From Tillus elongatus (lineage: Eukaryota > Arthropoda > Insecta > Coleoptera > Cleridae), in the NCBI GenBank assembly GCA_964006375.1, contig OZ023262.1, positions 93,790,476-93,854,475 on the forward strand: DNA of 64,000 nucleotides. The letters run 5' to 3'. Position 1 is the first letter of the stretch; the number at the start of each line of letters is the position of its first letter. This document shows, piece by piece, positions 62,056 through 64,000 of the stretch. The notes beneath the pieces were generated by a model. It ran no database searches. It was not told the origin of the DNA and worked only from the letters and a program-made list of their open reading frames with translations. Both the position numbers and the translations under genes were made by a program.

Positions 62056-62896
62056 TGTTTTCATTTTATTGAGAAATTAAGTTGAAATGGAAACTGCGCA
62101 TTGTTCAAAATGTGCCGTAAATACCATTGCTTTTGTCGTATAAATATAAATTATTTGGGAAAATCTATTTCCTATGTAAACGATGCACCTGCGAGGCTCA
62201 ACATAAAACGTTCTGTATCCTCAAATTTAACAAGGATTACGCGCCTAATAAAACCCACATTACACAGCTTGTTAGAGCCCGTAACCTCACATTAGGAAGC
62301 ATTGCAAGCTTTATTATCTGACCGACTTTATGGCCAGTTTTATTTGGCATTATAAAACCATATTTTATTATGTCACCTTATGCGGCTACATTAAAACAGT
62401 ATAACATAAAATTTTGTAGATTAGTTTCTACAAAACGAACAAATAGCATTCCCGTTTCAACATATAATGGACATCAAGCACCAACAACGTCACTTTTTAT
62501 GTAGCCATCTTATAGGAAAATGTTGAGTAAATCGTTATTTTGCAGGCTAGTGCGTTCTTAACACAGCATGAAATTTAAAACAGAGGTAAGAGCCCCATTT
62601 AACCGGCTTACTAACAAACCACCTTAATAAATGTATTCTGAGAAACAAAACACAAAACAGATAGAATAAAGAAAGGAAACCGGTGTCGAATATTGATTAA
62701 GTAATTACATTATTCTTCTAGCAATCATTAGGAAGGTTCTAAGAAAAGATTTTCCAAAAAAATCAAGACATTCAAATTTTAAAATAAAAAATTAAAAATT
62801 GCTTCAAATAAACACAAAATAAAGCAACACTAATTTTTGGTCCCTTAAATTTTAAATTTATTTTATCAGGGAATTTTCGCTAGTGAGAAGAACTGT

Positions 62897-62900
<4 letters not shown>
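62056..62900. other. non-coding, nothing recognised
   Basis: Two overlapping short ORFs near 62101-62321 are in different frames of the same sequence and have no family resemblance. Confidence 0.45.

Positions 62901-62980
<80 letters not shown>
62901..62980. repeat. (TA)n microsatellite
   Basis: A TA tract preceded by a degenerate end-A-like GAATTTTCGCTAGTGAGAAG, perhaps a last TA-core copy. Confidence 0.9.
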
Positions 62981-62987
<7 letters not shown>

Positions 62988-63142
62988 CACACCACCGTAT
63001 CCAACTTACGGTCCTCTCAGCGGCCGTCTACCTTAGTGCCATCAGTTGGATAAATTTTAATTATTATTGATATGACGCAATGATGAGCTCTAATAAGGGC
63101 AAAACTAATATGTGTCTCCAATAATAGTTAAAATATATCCAT

Positions 63143-63146
<4 letters not shown>

Positions 63147-63198
<52 letters not shown>
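63147..63198. repeat. (TA)n microsatellite
   Basis: TA tract, flanks unlike the TA-core family. Confidence 0.95.
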
Positions 63199-63201
<3 letters not shown>

Positions 63202-63790
63202 AACGGTATTTTTCTTAGTGCGACACGCATGAACGAAACGGAACATATATAAGGGGATATACTACTCATAAAATAAGACAAACTAGTAAACATTCACCTT
63301 GTATAATAACAACCTCAATTTGAAACCAATAGAATAACTATATTCCACCTTAATTACATCTAATGACACTCTTCTAATTAACTATTATCAAATGTATTAG
63401 GTTTCATTAAAGTGTTGACATATTTACATTTTGTAAACAAACTGTCCATCTCTTTTTCTGCAATGGCATTTCCTTCTCTCTTAGATAAAGAACTTGAAAT
63501 TTTATGTTTACTGAAATATCGCTAACTTGGTTGTTGATATCAGCCTCATCTTTATCAGTATATTTGTTATATTCTTATTTGCAATTTTGGTATCTTGAAA
63601 ACAAAGACGAGTTAGAAATCGGCATATTTAAAGATATAATCAATAAAATAACTTTAAAAATATAGGCTGTAATTACCTGCACCAGTTGCTGGATCTCATA
63701 GAGTTTCTTATTAAATATTTGTACCGCAAGGAGTACACTAGTGGGAGTTATTTATTTAATCACAAGACACCATCGTTAAATAATCCAAAC

Positions 63791-63796
<6 letters not shown>
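63199..63796. other. non-coding, nothing recognised
   Basis: No supported ORF or known repeat. Confidence 0.45.

Positions 63797-63857
<61 letters not shown>
63797..63857. repeat. (TA)n microsatellite
   Basis: TA tract; the sequence after it (to 64000) shows no gene. Confidence 0.95.
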
Positions 63858-63859
<2 letters not shown>

Positions 63860-64000
63860 TTTTTGACTATTCTTACAGAGTTTTTTCCGACAGATTGTAT
63901 TTTTTGGATAGATTTGATTTTGGCGAATTTTTTGTTAAACGAATTCAGTTTTCTTGACTCAACAAGGTCAAGTAGCAGAAAAAATATTTTGAAAATTTTA

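Overview
This window is eukaryotic and almost certainly from an insect. It is AT-rich, has GT-AG introns, and consists almost entirely of transposable elements, their fragments, and microsatellites. Two interstitial arrays of TCAGG (the telomere repeat reported for Tribolium and some other beetles) make a beetle the best guess. I found no ordinary host gene, no rRNA, no functional tRNA and no CRISPR array.

Layout. 1-1990: decayed multicopy insect gene on the minus strand. 2425-7322: a terminal-inverted-repeat (TIR) DNA element with a three-exon minus-strand gene (exons 6680-6618, 6071-4810, 4531-3602). It is preceded by a precise 640-bp extra copy of its own left end. 7323-9023: non-coding DNA, then a mariner-type MITE. 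9370-10655: a foldback element with about 360-bp arms and a GC-rich core. 10656-15590: interspersed repeats, including a recurrent family built around a (TA)n core and a tRNA-derived SINE. 15592-19095: broken mariner and two inverted Tc1-like fragments, with a CCTGA array at one junction. 21418-27520: a jockey-type LINE broken up by an R1-like gag fragment, errantivirus env/LTR debris, a microsatellite and an inserted rosa-like (DD41D) mariner. 27790-29440: tail of another LINE. 29505-30365: TA-core repeat with a triplicated module. 30508-38094: nearly intact errantivirus-like LTR element (gag, pol, env, both LTRs, CGCG target duplication). 38277-46107: microsatellites, more TA-core repeats, a degenerate second rosa-like mariner, and a 382-bp tandem satellite with an internal hairpin. 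46239-50411: a 5'-truncated Ty3/gypsy element ending exactly at eight TCAGG units. 51295-56668: repeat copies, a dead piggyBac, LINE and Penelope-like tails. 56680-61010: diverged satellite rich in TCTGTCGG, interrupted by a second piggyBac fragment and by a 5'-truncated R1-like LINE with a 15-bp target duplication. 61318-62053: mariner-type MITE. 62056-64000: non-coding with three (TA)n tracts.

How the pieces relate. Each autonomous element carries its own machinery, and many copies are nested. The order of insertion can be read from interrupted frames and target duplications: the mariner lies inside the LINE, and the R1-like LINE inside the satellite. Several genes are broken only by one-base changes in homopolymers, so some may be alive, or the breaks may be assembly errors. 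The strongest candidates for something new are the TIR element at 3065-7322 with its end duplication, the TA-core repeat family, and the telomere-repeat junctions.
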